From contig KN832878.1 in assembly GCA_000827325.1 (NCBI GenBank), forward strand, positions 1,674,001 through 1,738,000: DNA of 64,000 nt. Direction: 5' to 3'. Positions within the stretch are counted from its first letter, which is position 1. Each line of letters begins with the position of its first letter. This DNA is from Oidiodendron maius Zn. Taxonomy: Eukaryota > Ascomycota > Leotiomycetes > Myxotrichaceae. A program made the position numbers and the translations under genes. The notes under the pieces were generated by a model. It was not told where the DNA came from. It saw only the letters and a list, made by a program, of their open reading frames with translations, and ran no database searches. Of the stretch, positions 46,695 to 57,227 are shown one piece after another.

Positions 46695-47702
46695 TTAGGT
46701 CTCCAAGAAATTCCATACAACGGTCCTGTACTTCTCTGGCTGATCTATAGACGCTGCATGTGCCGAACCGCTAAAGACAAACCATTTTACCTTTGGTATC
46801 CCATCGAAGAACGGCTGCATGAGATAGGCCTCTTCGAGCTCGCCATTAAGGAGAAGCACCGGCTGCTTAATAGCCTTGCATTCTTCTGTCATATCAAACG
46901 CTGCCATCGCTGCTGTTAGCACGCGATTCGATTTAACGCCCGTATGCAGTTCGCAGGATAACTTACTCCTTAAACTTCCTTGATCAACATGGAAAGGATC
47001 ACTCCCAAGCATAGTCGAGTAAACCACGTCGTCTTGCACAAACGGCGCCATGACACTCTGCCCCGGATCTGGGCGAGGGACATTTGGAGAGATACGTTTC
47101 TGCAAGAACTTCCAGAGCGCTAACTGGTACTCGTGCTCGTCCTCGCGGCTTTCAGCGATACACAGGTAGATCAAATCCCGCGTTTCCTGTGGCATTGCCT
47201 CGATGTCCTTCTTGATGTTTAGAATTAAGTCCTTCTGGTTGACAGTGCCTGAAGACAGTATGATCTTATGTAGCCCGCTTCCTTTCTGCTCCTCCGAAAC
47301 AGCGTACTTGGCTGCAAGCTTGGCGCCCCATGAGTGGCCATAGAGATCGAAGCTATCGCGGACGCCGAGGTGTCGCACAAGATTATCCAATTCCGCTACA
47401 AAGAGGGCGGGCGTCCAGAACGACTCGTCGCCCTTTTTCTCCGGGAGCCGCGTGCTGTTTCCGCAGCCAAGCTGGTCATAGTAGACGATTGGCGTGCCGG
47501 TGATTCCCGGATACGCGTCGAAACAATGTGTCGCGCCTTTGTGCCCCGCGCCCGGACCGCCGTGAAGCAGGACGAGCGGCCGTCTGCCGGAGGAGAAATC
47601 CCCCACGAGTTTGTACCATGTGCGATATTCTTTATCTGCCTGAAGGCTGGGATGCTTGAAGACTGTATAACCCTCTTTAGTGGGGACTGGATCGATTGCC
47701 AT
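46695..47702 (-). CDS. prolyl iminopeptidase-like alpha/beta hydrolase (S33)
   Basis: Intact single-exon gene of 335 residues, starting at the ATG at 47702 (MAIDPVPTKEGY). The family removes N-terminal proline or related residues from small peptides in the cytosol; some fungal members act on amides. Motifs are the oxyanion HGGPGAGH, the nucleophile elbow YGHSWGAK and the C-terminal catalytic His in SGSAHAASID. The usual acid position (LLLNGELEEAY) has Glu where Asp is common. The cap domain contains YLCIAESREDEHEYQLAL. It has no signal peptide. Unusually, 171-bp inverted repeats lie about 600 bp beyond its 3' end and about 110 bp before its start, so it may be carried by, or sit between, mobile elements. 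Confidence 0.9.
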   Translation of the reverse strand: MAIDPVPTKEGYTVFKHPSLQADKEYRTWYKLVGDFSSGRRPLVLLHGGPGAGHKGATHCFDAYPGITGTPIVYYDQLGCGNSTRLPEKKGDESFWTPALFVAELDNLVRHLGVRDSFDLYGHSWGAKLAAKYAVSEEQKGSGLHKIILSSGTVNQKDLILNIKKDIEAMPQETRDLIYLCIAESREDEHEYQLALWKFLQKRISPNVPRPDPGQSVMAPFVQDDVVYSTMLGSDPFHVDQGSLRSKLSCELHTGVKSNRVLTAAMAAFDMTEECKAIKQPVLLLNGELEEAYLMQPFFDGIPKVKWFVFSGSAHAASIDQPEKYRTVVWNFLET

Positions 47703-47809
47703 CTTCAATAGCTGTTTAATGCTTCAAATGATAAAAGGTGTAGGTCGCGATTGGCTGACGATAGGAAGTTAGGCCACGGAGGCAGTTTACTGTAAGGGTA
47801 AGCACCGGA

Positions 47810-47981
47810 CCGTACCGTATCTGTCTTTGGACCTGTGTTTACCTCTCACGTGTTATGTGCTAAGCCGATTATGCATGGGTACTATATTTTAAACCGTATT
47901 AGTACTAGTGCAATGACAATTCTCGGCTGATTAAAAAAACATATAGAGTTTAGACTGAAGCTGGTTTCGCATCTTACTATA
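47810..47981 (-). repeat. right arm of the 171-bp inverted repeat
   Basis: Inverted copy of 45923-46094, ending CGCATCTTACTATA. Compared with the left arm it has more T/A at variable positions (for example AAATATAG against AAACGTGG), the direction expected of RIP-type C-to-T mutation. Confidence 0.8.
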
Positions 47982-48640
47982 GACAGTGGCTACATGATTC
48001 TTGCAAATCATCACGGTGTTAAAAGCCACACCTTAAGCGGACACGATAATCGTGCCAGGACATTATCGATGCCGAACCTACTATATTCGTTTGCACCACT
48101 TGCCCAGAGAGCCACATGCATACTATATCGGATATATGTCAACTGCCCCAATGGTGCAATTATACTTCGCTGATCAGTATTAATGACATCGCGAAGCATA
48201 ATCTTGTTCTCAAAACTATACAGTGTCCCTATATCCTAGTCAGGGTCGAGTCTCTAGCCTTCTCCATACTACAGAACAAGTCTCGAGCATGGAGAGCAAC
48301 ATAGTGGATAATAATAGCCTATGGCAGTCTATATAATCAAGGCCATGTAGGGTCCCTTTGATTAGACCTAGACCCTAAATAAGAATGGTGACTTGATAGC
48401 TTACTTTTATTATTACTAGGAAAGTAGACCTCTACTGCGCCAGTAATTTAAAACTCACTCTACTATGCCAGTAATATCGATGCAATAGTCTATTGTGGGG
48501 GTAATTAGCCGTAAAATAAATTCATCCTAGGCACTCATGTCGCTGCACGCATGACCTAACCTTCATCTTTCGCAAAACCACGGCCTGTTCTTACTAGTCC
48601 TCTCTTCTGGGGCCCATTCCCCCACTTCCCCTTCACTGTT
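47982..48640. other. gene-free spacer
   Basis: Spacer between the inverted repeat and the carboxylesterase relic. Nothing recognised. Confidence 0.4.
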
Positions 48641-49010
48641 ATGACCATGTGGCGCCTTTCGCCGTTCCTAAGCGCTGTCATGGCCTGCTGCCCACAGCAG
48701 TCGCTGCCCCAATCAGACCATCACGACCAAGTACGGCCCAGTACAAGGCTACGCCGCTTTTAATAGTGGCCCTACTGGGGTCGATCTGGAGAACTGGAAA
48801 GAGATTGCAGTCTAGAAAGGCATTCCATTCGCTGCTACCACAGGCGGGAAAAATCGCTTCAAGTCTCCCCAGCCCGCCACGCCACGGAATATAACTTTAG
48901 ATGCTCAGGAGTTTAGTCCTGTTCGCCCTCAAACATTTACGATGCTGCCAGACGGCTATACTGAGTCCGAAGATTGCTTGAGTCTCAATATATGGAGCGC
49001 GTATAACTAA
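48641..49010 (+). pseudogene. type-B carboxylesterase, 5' fragment
   Basis: The N-terminal part of a secreted carboxylesterase/lipase is readable after a start MTMWRLSPFLSAVMA (in another frame): TKYGPVQGYAAFNSGPTGVD, then a TAG at 48813-48815, KGIPFAATTGGKNRFKSPQP, and SEDCLSLNIWSAYN followed by a stop. KGIPFA and SEDCLSLNIW are conserved blocks of this family. The frame change after the signal region, the internal stop and the absence of everything downstream (no GxSxG elbow) show a truncated relic. Confidence 0.75.
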
Positions 49011-49187
49011 TTAACAACTAGAGATAAATCAAGAATTTTTTTGTAGGAAAGTACCTTAGCTTCTTCTTAGCTTAAGTCTCGATTATAGTATCTTTATATT
49101 AAACGGGTAAAGAGTTAGAAATTGATCCTATTTCGAGACTTTTGTCGTCGATTTTACGCTAAAACTAGCTAAGCGAGAAATATAGGA

Positions 49188-49730
49188 TCAACTTGATCCC
49201 ACGCTAAATTTTCGCTGGAATAACTCGTAGTGTAATTCATGTACTGTAGTAGCACTATACACAACGTGCTGGTGGAAAAAATCTACATAATCGAAGAGGC
49301 TCCTCTTGTACTCCCTCTCAAATCTCCCACTAGTTCGATTGACAAACTGCGTCCCATACTGCTGGGCATAGCTGCCAAACTCGTTGTTGTCTGCAAAGCT
49401 CCAAGCTAGCATCCCAATAACCTTCACGCCGTCCTCATAGATGGCCTTCAACGTCTCGTGCAAGAAGTCCTGGTAGCATAAGGTGCGCTCAAGATCATAT
49501 CGTTAGGCATCGAGAGTCTGCTCGCCCTCCAGGAAGGGATTGAAACCAAACTCTATAACCGCAATACCACTTGCTGGCTTGAATGTGTTCCAGATATACC
49601 CAAGTTGCTGGCGCATGTACTGCAGGGCTATACTGGCGTAACCATTAGAAGCCTGGCCCATCAACCAGCGATTGGATTTGCTGTCACTGTATGTAGTGCG
49701 CTGATCACAGGCCCAGTATTGTATGCGCAA
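49188..49730 (-). pseudogene. GH1 beta-glucosidase, C-terminal fragment
   Basis: The last third of a family-1 glycosidase is readable: ASGIAVIEFGFNPFLEGE, which includes the catalytic nucleophile Glu region (normally TENG/TEFG), then a TAA at 49505-49503, followed by RYDLERTLCYQDFLHETLKA, DGVKVIGMLAWSFADNNEFG and YGTQFVNRTSGRFEREYKRS. The WSFADNNEFG block corresponds to the aglycone/glucose-binding WS-DN-EW motif. The N-terminal two thirds with the acid/base NEP motif is absent. Truncation plus internal stop make it a relic. Confidence 0.78.
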
Positions 49731-50704
49731 GCTACATAAGTCCCATCCACCCGCCCAGTTGGCTCCCTCTAGATCCTTGTCTTGTCACGCGCCTTATCAC
49801 GAATCGTGTCTCCACCCTCCAAGCCTCCATCTTGCCGACTACAAACGCCACCACCTCGCTGGATGAGACGAGGATGGAGATGACGGTTAAACTGCGGGAG
49901 GACAGATGCCCACGACCTCTAAGCGAACTTCCCCTCTTAGGAACGGCAAGAGGTCAACTGCGTTGGACAAGAGGCGCCGAGTCCCAAGAAATGCTGTTTG
50001 ATGATTCCTAGATTACCATTTCTTTGCTTGCCTGCGTTGCATTTCCGGAGTTCTGCCTGCTTAAGACTGCGAGTGCTTTTTTTCTTTATTTTCGATTACA
50101 GCTTGTCTGAATTTCTTGAGAACTATCCCATAGAATACAATACAATTCCCATTCACAAAAATCAGACTTGACCCAAACAATAGTGATAGAAAAGAAACAA
50201 ACACAATTATCAATCAAATTACAATTGACTGAATATCCCCTGGATGATAGACAAAAAACACAAGTCCTTTGAACAATGTGACCAAAGCGGATCAATTTGC
50301 TTTGTTAATCAAACCAATCCGTAGCCATAATCAAGAAACATGCTTAGCAGTCTGTCTACAAGCTTTTTTTATGATAGAAAAACCCGGCCGGCATCAAAGA
50401 TCACTCACAACTTCACTCTCCTCGCATCCTCACCAATCTTCAAAATAGGCACCTACCTATCCTTCTGAATCCTCTCCCACAACCCACCCAAACCCTTCTC
50501 CCATCCCTTCTGAACCTCTACCCGAACCACTCCTCCGCACTCCTAATCCTGGTCGGATGAATCTCATACGTCAGCTTATAATCCCTCTTCAGCAGATGAT
50601 GTTTCCACGTATTCCAGAAACCCATGAAGTCATCCCGGTAAGTCATCGTACTCTTGTCATTTGGGTTAAGCGTTATTGTTGACTTGGTACCTGCCAATAT
50701 CAAG
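49731..50704. other. gene-free stretch
   Basis: No recognised gene. It separates the GH1 relic from the LTR-like sequence. Confidence 0.4.
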
Positions 50705-52585
50705 TGTTGTCTAGCTAACACTTGATATTCGTCAAGTGGTGACTCACTGCCTAAGTGTATGTATGAGAGCTGTCAGTCAAGTTGAATAGGAATCAGTTCA
50801 ATCGCAACAGTACGACTAGCTCACATAGCTCACACGCAGATTCCCAGAACGGAAATCATTACCCCCACCACAGCAGACGTCTCCCTCATCGGCCGTCTGA
50901 CGACCCCTCAATTTCCGGTGAATCTAACATTGGGGACAATTCCAGGTCTGACGGATACTCCCGCTCCCCGCACTGCTCCCACAAACTAGGGGGCCCAGAT
51001 CCACTAGACGCCGGTGATAATCCCACCTACAAACAATGGAAGGACTTCATCAACGGCAAGATGTATGGGAACCGAGACTGGTTGAAAACTGAACCTGAAC
51101 GCATGTTCTATGTGTTCAGCATGACTAATGGTAAGGCCCGCGACTACTTGCATGCTCGCTGGGGATTTGATTCATACGATCCCTTCTTGAACACGGCGGA
51201 CATGTTTGGGTTCCTAACACAGAACTTCACTAACCCAAACGAAGTCCGAGAAGCCAGGGATGCATATGCCAAGCTAAGGCATGGCTCGACTCCGTTCCCT
51301 AAATTTAGGGTCCAGTTCCTAACGCTGGCGATGCAAGGCCGCATTCCCCGATCTGAGTTCAAGGATGACTTGTTCCGGAAGCTCAGCCCCATGATCAGAG
51401 AGTTGCTATCAGGTGTTGCAACAGACCTGACCTATTACCAGCTGTGCGTGCGTGCGCTCAGTGTGGTCAATGAGGTCCGTATTAACCAGAAACTACTAGT
51501 CGCCAAGAGGGCAGCCAAAGCCCTCCCTACAGCTGCTCAGAGCTACAGTCAAGGCCAAAGAACCTACACACCCGGCTCCGGAACACTCCCAATCCGGAAA
51601 TCCCTCCCACCCGTTCCAGAGCGTCCTGGACGTTCCATAACAACACCTCCTAATCGCCAGCGGTCCAGTACTGCTGAAGAGGTAGACACCTGCCACAATT
51701 GTGGCAAGCCTGGCCACTGGGCCAAAGAGTGTCGGGATCTGCCCAGACCTCGCATCCAGCAGATCAACGAGCTGTACCCTCGGGTCATGGAAGTTATACA
51801 GATGACGAGAAGTCAGGTGCAGAGTCCCAGCCGGAAGATGGCAACGCCTAAGCGAAGACTCCTTCTCAGGCGAGATAGTGGATTTGGCTATATTGGACCG
51901 ATCTCCATTGTTAGGAGGAAGGCTCCTAACTTTCCTATATAATATATCTCTTAATGGGTTTGCTGTTTCGACGTATAGCCTTATCGATACTGGAGCAAAC
52001 GGTTTCGTCTTCATAGACGAAAGATTCGCCCAATTGCTTTGCAGCAAGCTAGGCTGGAAGATTGAGAAACTCCCCTTCCTTCTTTACCAGTTAAAGGATA
52101 TGATAAAAAGCGAGGTACTTCAATTACCGCCTTTCTACACGTCCACCTCAGACTTGATGGGTGTAAAATCTACAATGTCCCCTTTTTAGTCCTCCCCTTG
52201 GGAGCCATGATATCATCATTGGCAAGGCCTCTATAGAATACTTTGATATCTCACCTAGTGTGGCTCAGAAGAGACTCCACTAGCCAGGAAACAATCCTAA
52301 GGCAATTAAGACCATCTCCCAGAGGATCCAGATTCCTAGACAGATCCTTAAGAGACCTCCTTCGGGGAATCACTACCGGCGAGATATGGAAGCTAGGGAC
52401 AAGTGGATTGAACGAGAAGAGAGGAGACGACTGGCAGGATGCAATTCGATCGCCCACATCCACTCAAACGAGTCGTGGTACACTAGTACAGCTTCCCAGA
52501 CCGAGTTGGATAGGCCCTATGAAACCTCCTAGCTTGCCCACAACCCTATTTTTAGCGCCGGGCACAATGAGTCGCTGAATGTGTT
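50705..52585 (+). mobile_element. truncated Ty3/gypsy-type LTR retrotransposon (gag + protease)
   Basis: A gag polyprotein frame runs to 51942. It has a Ser/His/Asn-rich N-terminus, a capsid-like region (YKQWKDFINGKMYGNRDWL through RKLSPMIRELLSG) and a zinc knuckle CHNCGKPGHWAKEC. Overlapping in another frame from about 51920 is an aspartyl protease (YSLIDTGANGFVFID, catalytic DTGA). Reverse transcriptase, RNase H and integrase are missing; sequence after about 52250 has stops and fades into the flank of the synthetase gene. A possible short 5' LTR, 50705-50809, starts TGTTG and ends CAACA, with a 9-nt-arm palindrome (TCAAGTGTT) across its left edge. No 3' LTR was found. Confidence 0.8.
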
Positions 52586-52605
52586 CCTATATTTCTAGGG
52601 TATAT

Positions 52606-54547
52606 CTACAGTTTCGCCGTTCGCTGTCTGCTCTTTATTAATTTGTCTCCCCGTGCTTTCAAAATATGCTTCTTGATTTTTCCACTTCCAGTAACGGGAA
52701 AGTCCTCGTTTGCTCCAAGCCAGAAGATATGTGCCGGTGCCTTGTGCCAGCCCAGGTTCGCCCTTACAAATTCCTGTAATGATTCCGTAGATGGCCGACT
52801 TTGCGATTTACGCGGCTGGAGGAATACCCCAACTACTTCGCCGTACTTTGCATCCGTGATTCCCACAGCAGCGGCCTGGGCAATAGAGGGGTGTTGTACT
52901 AGTCGCTCTTCGATCTCGCGCGGGGCGATGTTCTCCCCACCTATAAGAAGCAAAGATGTTAGTGCATGTTGTACCTAAAGCAGAAATGTGGCATGGCCAA
53001 CCTCTGATGATGATATCCTTGATGCGTCCTGTAATGTAGCAGTATCCTTCTGCGTCGAACATTGCCTCGTCTCCAGTATGCATCCATAATTGCCCATCCT
53101 TGTCAGTACGCATAACTTCTGCTGTTTTCTTCGGATCCTGCCAGTAGCCCTTCTGCAAGGCAAACCCGGACACGCAGAGTTCGCCGCGAGACCCCATTGG
53201 CACGACCTCGCCACTGGCGTCGACTATCTTTGCTGCCATGTGTGGGAGAATCCTGCCAACTGTCGAGAGGCGCTTCTCGATGGGATCATCAGTGAAAGTC
53301 ATGAAACTAGCAGGGGAAGTTTCTGTCATCCCTATCGTCATGCGTTAATAATGTAGTAAGATGAAGGACTAGGATATAACCTACCATACGTATTTGTGAT
53401 CTCGACCATGTTCAGTGTTTTGCGCAGGTCCTCCATCAATTGCTTTGGGACTGGTGCCCCTGCAGCAATTCCCGTTCTTAGGGAAGAAAAGTCCATGCCC
53501 CGTTGCAGAAGGCTCAGTTCAGACGAGAACATGGCGGGCACTCCGTGAAGCGCAGTACAACGTTCATTGGTGACCGCCTGCAGGACGGCTATTGGCTGAA
53601 AAGTCTCACTTGGAAATACAATGCTACTCCTATGTGTTAAAGCAGCTAGAAGTCCGAGCACCAGTCCGAAGCAATGGAACAGAGGTGGTGGGCAGCAGAT
53701 AATATCTCGCGGGGTGAGGCGCATCCTGTCACCAACGAATCGGCCGTTGTTGATTAAGTTTCTAGAGTCAAGTTAGTTAGCGTCCATGATGCCAGAAGAT
53801 AAAAGACAATACCGGTGGGTGAGCATGGCAGCTTTTGGACTGCCGGTCGTACCACTTGTAAATTGGAGATTGCAGACGTCGCCGGCCTTAACCGAGCGAG
53901 TTCTGCGAAATAAATTATCTTCGGATTCATGTTTTCCACATTGGACTAGATTATCATAGGTACGAAACTTCCATGCGTTGTCTGGCTTCAAGATGATCAC
54001 TTCCTGGAGATGCTTCAGATCCTGTTTCAGCTCTTTGCTACTTAGCATATCAAGGACCCCGGAGTTTCGGAACTTTCCAATATTGGCAGCAGTAAAGAGC
54101 AGCTTGCATTCTACTCAAGGTATCAGTGGATGTGGGAATATGGAATATACTTTATATGGTAACGAGACCTGAGTGTTTTAGAGCAGATTTAAGCTCTGTT
54201 GGTGTATACGTGTTGTTCAGAACTACGAGCGCTGCACTGACATGAGAAGCCGCGAAAAAGAGTTCAATATATTGTGGACAGTTCCCTGCTAGGATCCCGA
54301 TGTTGTCTCCTGGGAGAACCCCGGCAGATATGAGGCCCTTCGCAAGGGCCAAGGTGCTCTGATATAACTGCTGGTAAGTAGCGCGATAGTTATGTGAGGG
54401 AAATACTACGCATTGCCGCTGTGGACCCAGCTGTGCTTGCTGTTCCAGCAGCTGGCTAAGAGTTATATCCCAGAGTGGTTGCTCCGTTGAACCTTTCACG
54501 ATCGATAGGGTTCCCGAAGGAAGGGAGTCTGGCAAACTCGTCGTCAT
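52606..54547 (-). CDS. peroxisomal acyl-CoA synthetase (AMP-binding)
   Basis: Adenylate-forming ligase of about 570 residues that would activate a carboxylic acid to its CoA thioester, the entry step of the cluster's pathway. Five exons starting at 54547 join in frame. Motifs in order: [19 protein letters not shown] (P-loop-like A3), [22 protein letters not shown] (A5, formed across an intron), [10 protein letters not shown] (A7), [20 protein letters not shown] (A8, across an intron) and [10 protein letters not shown] (A10 with the catalytic Lys). The chain ends RTAKL, and AKL is a canonical-type PTS1 peroxisome signal. Closest in style to medium-chain or short branched acyl-CoA synthetases (fungal FadD-like, peroxisomal 4-coumarate-ligase relatives). 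It is divergent from the carboxylase beta gene with 455 bp between. Substrate is inferred from neighbours: isovalerate, methylcrotonate or a terpenoid acid. Confidence 0.93.
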
Positions 54548-54812
54548 TCTCTAATATCCAACTAGATATGCAGTGGGGGATGATAATAAGGAAAATATAT
54601 CCAGGTCAAAAATGCTGTAAAAATAATAAAAGCTCTATCTAAGGAAGCAGTCTGAATTAAACATCTCAGGAAGTGCTTCAAATAGCCTTATACATTACAC
54701 CGCCGGCAATAATAACTTCCACACCAGGATATAGGCATGCCCCCCGATAGAGAGTGGCCACTAGGGTGGCTTGTCGGGCGGAAATTGATCGGCATGCTTT
54801 GTCTCCCGGACC

Positions 54813-54819
54813 CGGTCCG
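54813..54819. promoter_or_regulatory. CGGWCCG palindrome in synthetase/carboxylase-beta promoter
   Basis: CGGTCCG lies in the 455-bp region between divergent starts at 54547 and 55003. CGG-N-CCG inverted triplets are a typical zinc-cluster-protein site; the same 7-mer recurs in the other two intergenic regions of the cluster. Confidence 0.45.
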
Positions 54820-55002
54820 TCCACGGCCCACGGAATGATTCCCGCATTTACTACCGGACTGGAGCATGGGGAGCTGGAATTCGGCGCGGATCATGAACGA
54901 CTTGTTTCTATAACAAATACTGGTCTTAGCTCTGTTTACGACGCCGCGAATTTGACAATACTCGTTTTCGCTCAATTCGTGGTTCCTACACTAGAACTCG
55001 CT

Positions 55003-57000
55003 ATGGCGACGGCCTCAACAACTTTCCCGCAGGCGACCAGTCTTGTGGACAGAAAAGCGACCGCATTTCGAGACAACCGATTGAAATGGGAGAAGATAAT
55101 TCATGACTTCGAAAGCGCTTTAGCTGAAGCAAGCCAGGAAAGTAAAGCGCCCAAGGCAATACAAACCCACACCTCGCGGCAACTGCTCGGTAATCTTGTC
55201 TCATGTCTCTTGACCATCTATTCCTGCTAACGAGTTAAAGCCCGCGACAGAGTTGCGCTTCTACGTGATCCGGGAACGCCGTTCCTTGAGCTATGCTCCT
55301 TCGCAGGCCATAAAATGGACGATTCGTCGCCTTCTGCGAGCCTGGTTGCTGGTATTGGTGTAGTGAGGTCCGTGTTGATTTCCGTCTGCAGGGTCAAGGA
55401 AGTAACATATTAAAACAACAGCGATACTGTGTGTATGATACTGGCTCATATCCCGACGTTACAAGGTGGGGCATGGAATGAAATGACAGGTGATGATTAC
55501 AAAAATCCCGGCCATAATATCGTACGCTGATGTCGCTCTAGTTCTGAAGCAAAATCGCATCACTGCTATCGCCTCAGAAAACAACCTGCCACTGATCGCA
55601 CTTGTGCAATCAGTAAGTTGCAATACATCCGAGTACAGTTCTCATTTCTCTGACTAACTATCACCAGGCTGGAGTCTTTCTACCCCAACAATTTCGAGTC
55701 TTCCATAAGGGTGGTCAGATATTCCGTGACCTTGCTCTGAGATCCAAAAATGGGCAGCCAAGCTGTGCCGTTGTGTTCGGGTCTTCCACTGCCGGCGGAG
55801 CATATCATCCAGCATTGTCGGATTACACGATATTCGTCAAAGATCAAGCCCAGGTGTTTCTCGGAGGACCCCCTCTTGTGAAAATGGCGACGGGTGAGAT
55901 AGCAGAAGCTGAAGAACTAGGAGGCGCGGACATGCACTCCACGGTCACCGGATTATCCGACCAGCTCGCAGTTGATGAGTATGCAGGCCTCTATACCCCT
56001 CTGATTTATTAAGCTTACAGATGTAGGCTTGATGCTATTCGAAAAGCTAGGGAATGGGTAATGGCCATTCCTGCGGCACGTACACAGGCAATGCGTATAA
56101 AGCCTGTGCAGGAAATACTGGAACCAAGATATGATGTTGAGGAATTATTTGGTATTATCGATCCAGACATAAGACAGCCGTTGGACATGAGGGAAGTGTT
56201 GTTGCGCATCGTTGACGACTCTCGGATTGAAGATTTCAAACCACTATATGGCAGAGGCATGATCACCGCCTGGGCTCACATTCATGGTTTGTCATCCATC
56301 CCCACATGAGCTAGAAATTTACTGAGATCTTTAGGACATCTGACGGGAATAATTGCGAACCAGCACCCAGTCATCCTTCCCAACGAATCTGATAAGGCTA
56401 CCCATTTCATTGGACTGTGTAATCAAGGGTGAGTCTAATAGTCGCTTCACAACGTTATGGCTGCTGATTACACTCAAATCTAGGCGCAACCCTATTATCT
56501 TCCTTCACAACGTGACTGGCTTCATGGTCGGCCTCAAAACTGAGAGAGCGGGGCTTATAAAAAAAGGAGCCAAGCTCGTGAGTGCCGTTAGTACAAGCAC
56601 TGTTCCACACATCAGCATTATCTGCGGCGCTTCATACGGCGCCGGAAACTACGCCATGTGCGGCCGAGCTTATGCACCACGGTTCCTGTTCTCTTGGCCG
56701 ACAAGTCGGTGTTCTGTAATGGGGCCGGACCAGCTGGGAGGAGTGATGGAAACCATTACGCGCAAGAGTGCGGAGCGTGCAGAAATGGTTATTAATGAAG
56801 AAGAAGTTAAAGCTTCAGTTGCGAAGTTCAGTGACCGGGTGAGAGAAGACTCCAGGTCTTTTCGGACGTCGGCACACTTGTTGGATGACGGTGTGATTGA
56901 TCCCAGAGACACAAGGGATGTGCTGGGGATGTGCTTGGAAGTCGTCGGTCTTGAGAATATCAAGAGCAGCCCAGTCTTTTCTGGGCTTGCGAGACTATGA
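55003..57000 (+). CDS. acyl-CoA carboxylase beta subunit (methylcrotonyl/geranyl-CoA carboxylase type), PTS1
   Basis: Carboxyltransferase subunit that passes carboxybiotin to the gamma carbon of an enoyl-CoA such as 3-methylcrotonyl-CoA. Eight exons (55003-55189, 55241-55367, 55422-55489, 55542-55612, 55668-55978, 56021-56286, 56335-56428, 56484-57000) give 546 residues. Blocks: SLVDRKATAFRDN, ARDRVALLRDPGTPFLEL, AHIPTLQGGAWNEMT, FGSSTAGGAYHPALSDY (oxyanion GG), FLGGPPLVKMATGE, EELGGADMHSTVTG, FLHNVTGFMVG, SYGAGNYAMCGRAY (second oxyanion) and RFLFSWPTSRCSVMGPDQLG. It ends GLARL; ARL is an accepted PTS1 variant. Where bacterial methylcrotonyl carboxylases have Phe (HFGRIF), this has Gly (KGGQIF), resembling geranyl-CoA carboxylase. 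Divergent from the synthetase and convergent with the acyl-CoA dehydrogenase. Intact. Confidence 0.93.
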
Positions 57001-57227
57001 TAGAAGTCATGTACATATAATGGGAAATGTATGCACATTAAAGCAACATACTTAAAATCCAGACTCTTCGGTATCCGTGTTGCTAGCCTTATCTTGGATG
57101 TACAACCATGATGTTGGAAAATTGGAGCACACGCAACCAGTCTGTATGGTCTTCAAACGCATTTAAAGCGTAAGAATCTACTTAAATTGCGCACTGCATA
57201 GGTATTTATATAAGCGATGGTGCAAAT

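Noticed and set aside
55979-56020. Frameshift in the carboxylase beta gene near GTTGATGAG
   Set aside because: Using the GTATGC donor at 55979 with the CTTACAG acceptor restores the frame (LAVDECRLDAIRKAREW), so the gene is intact.
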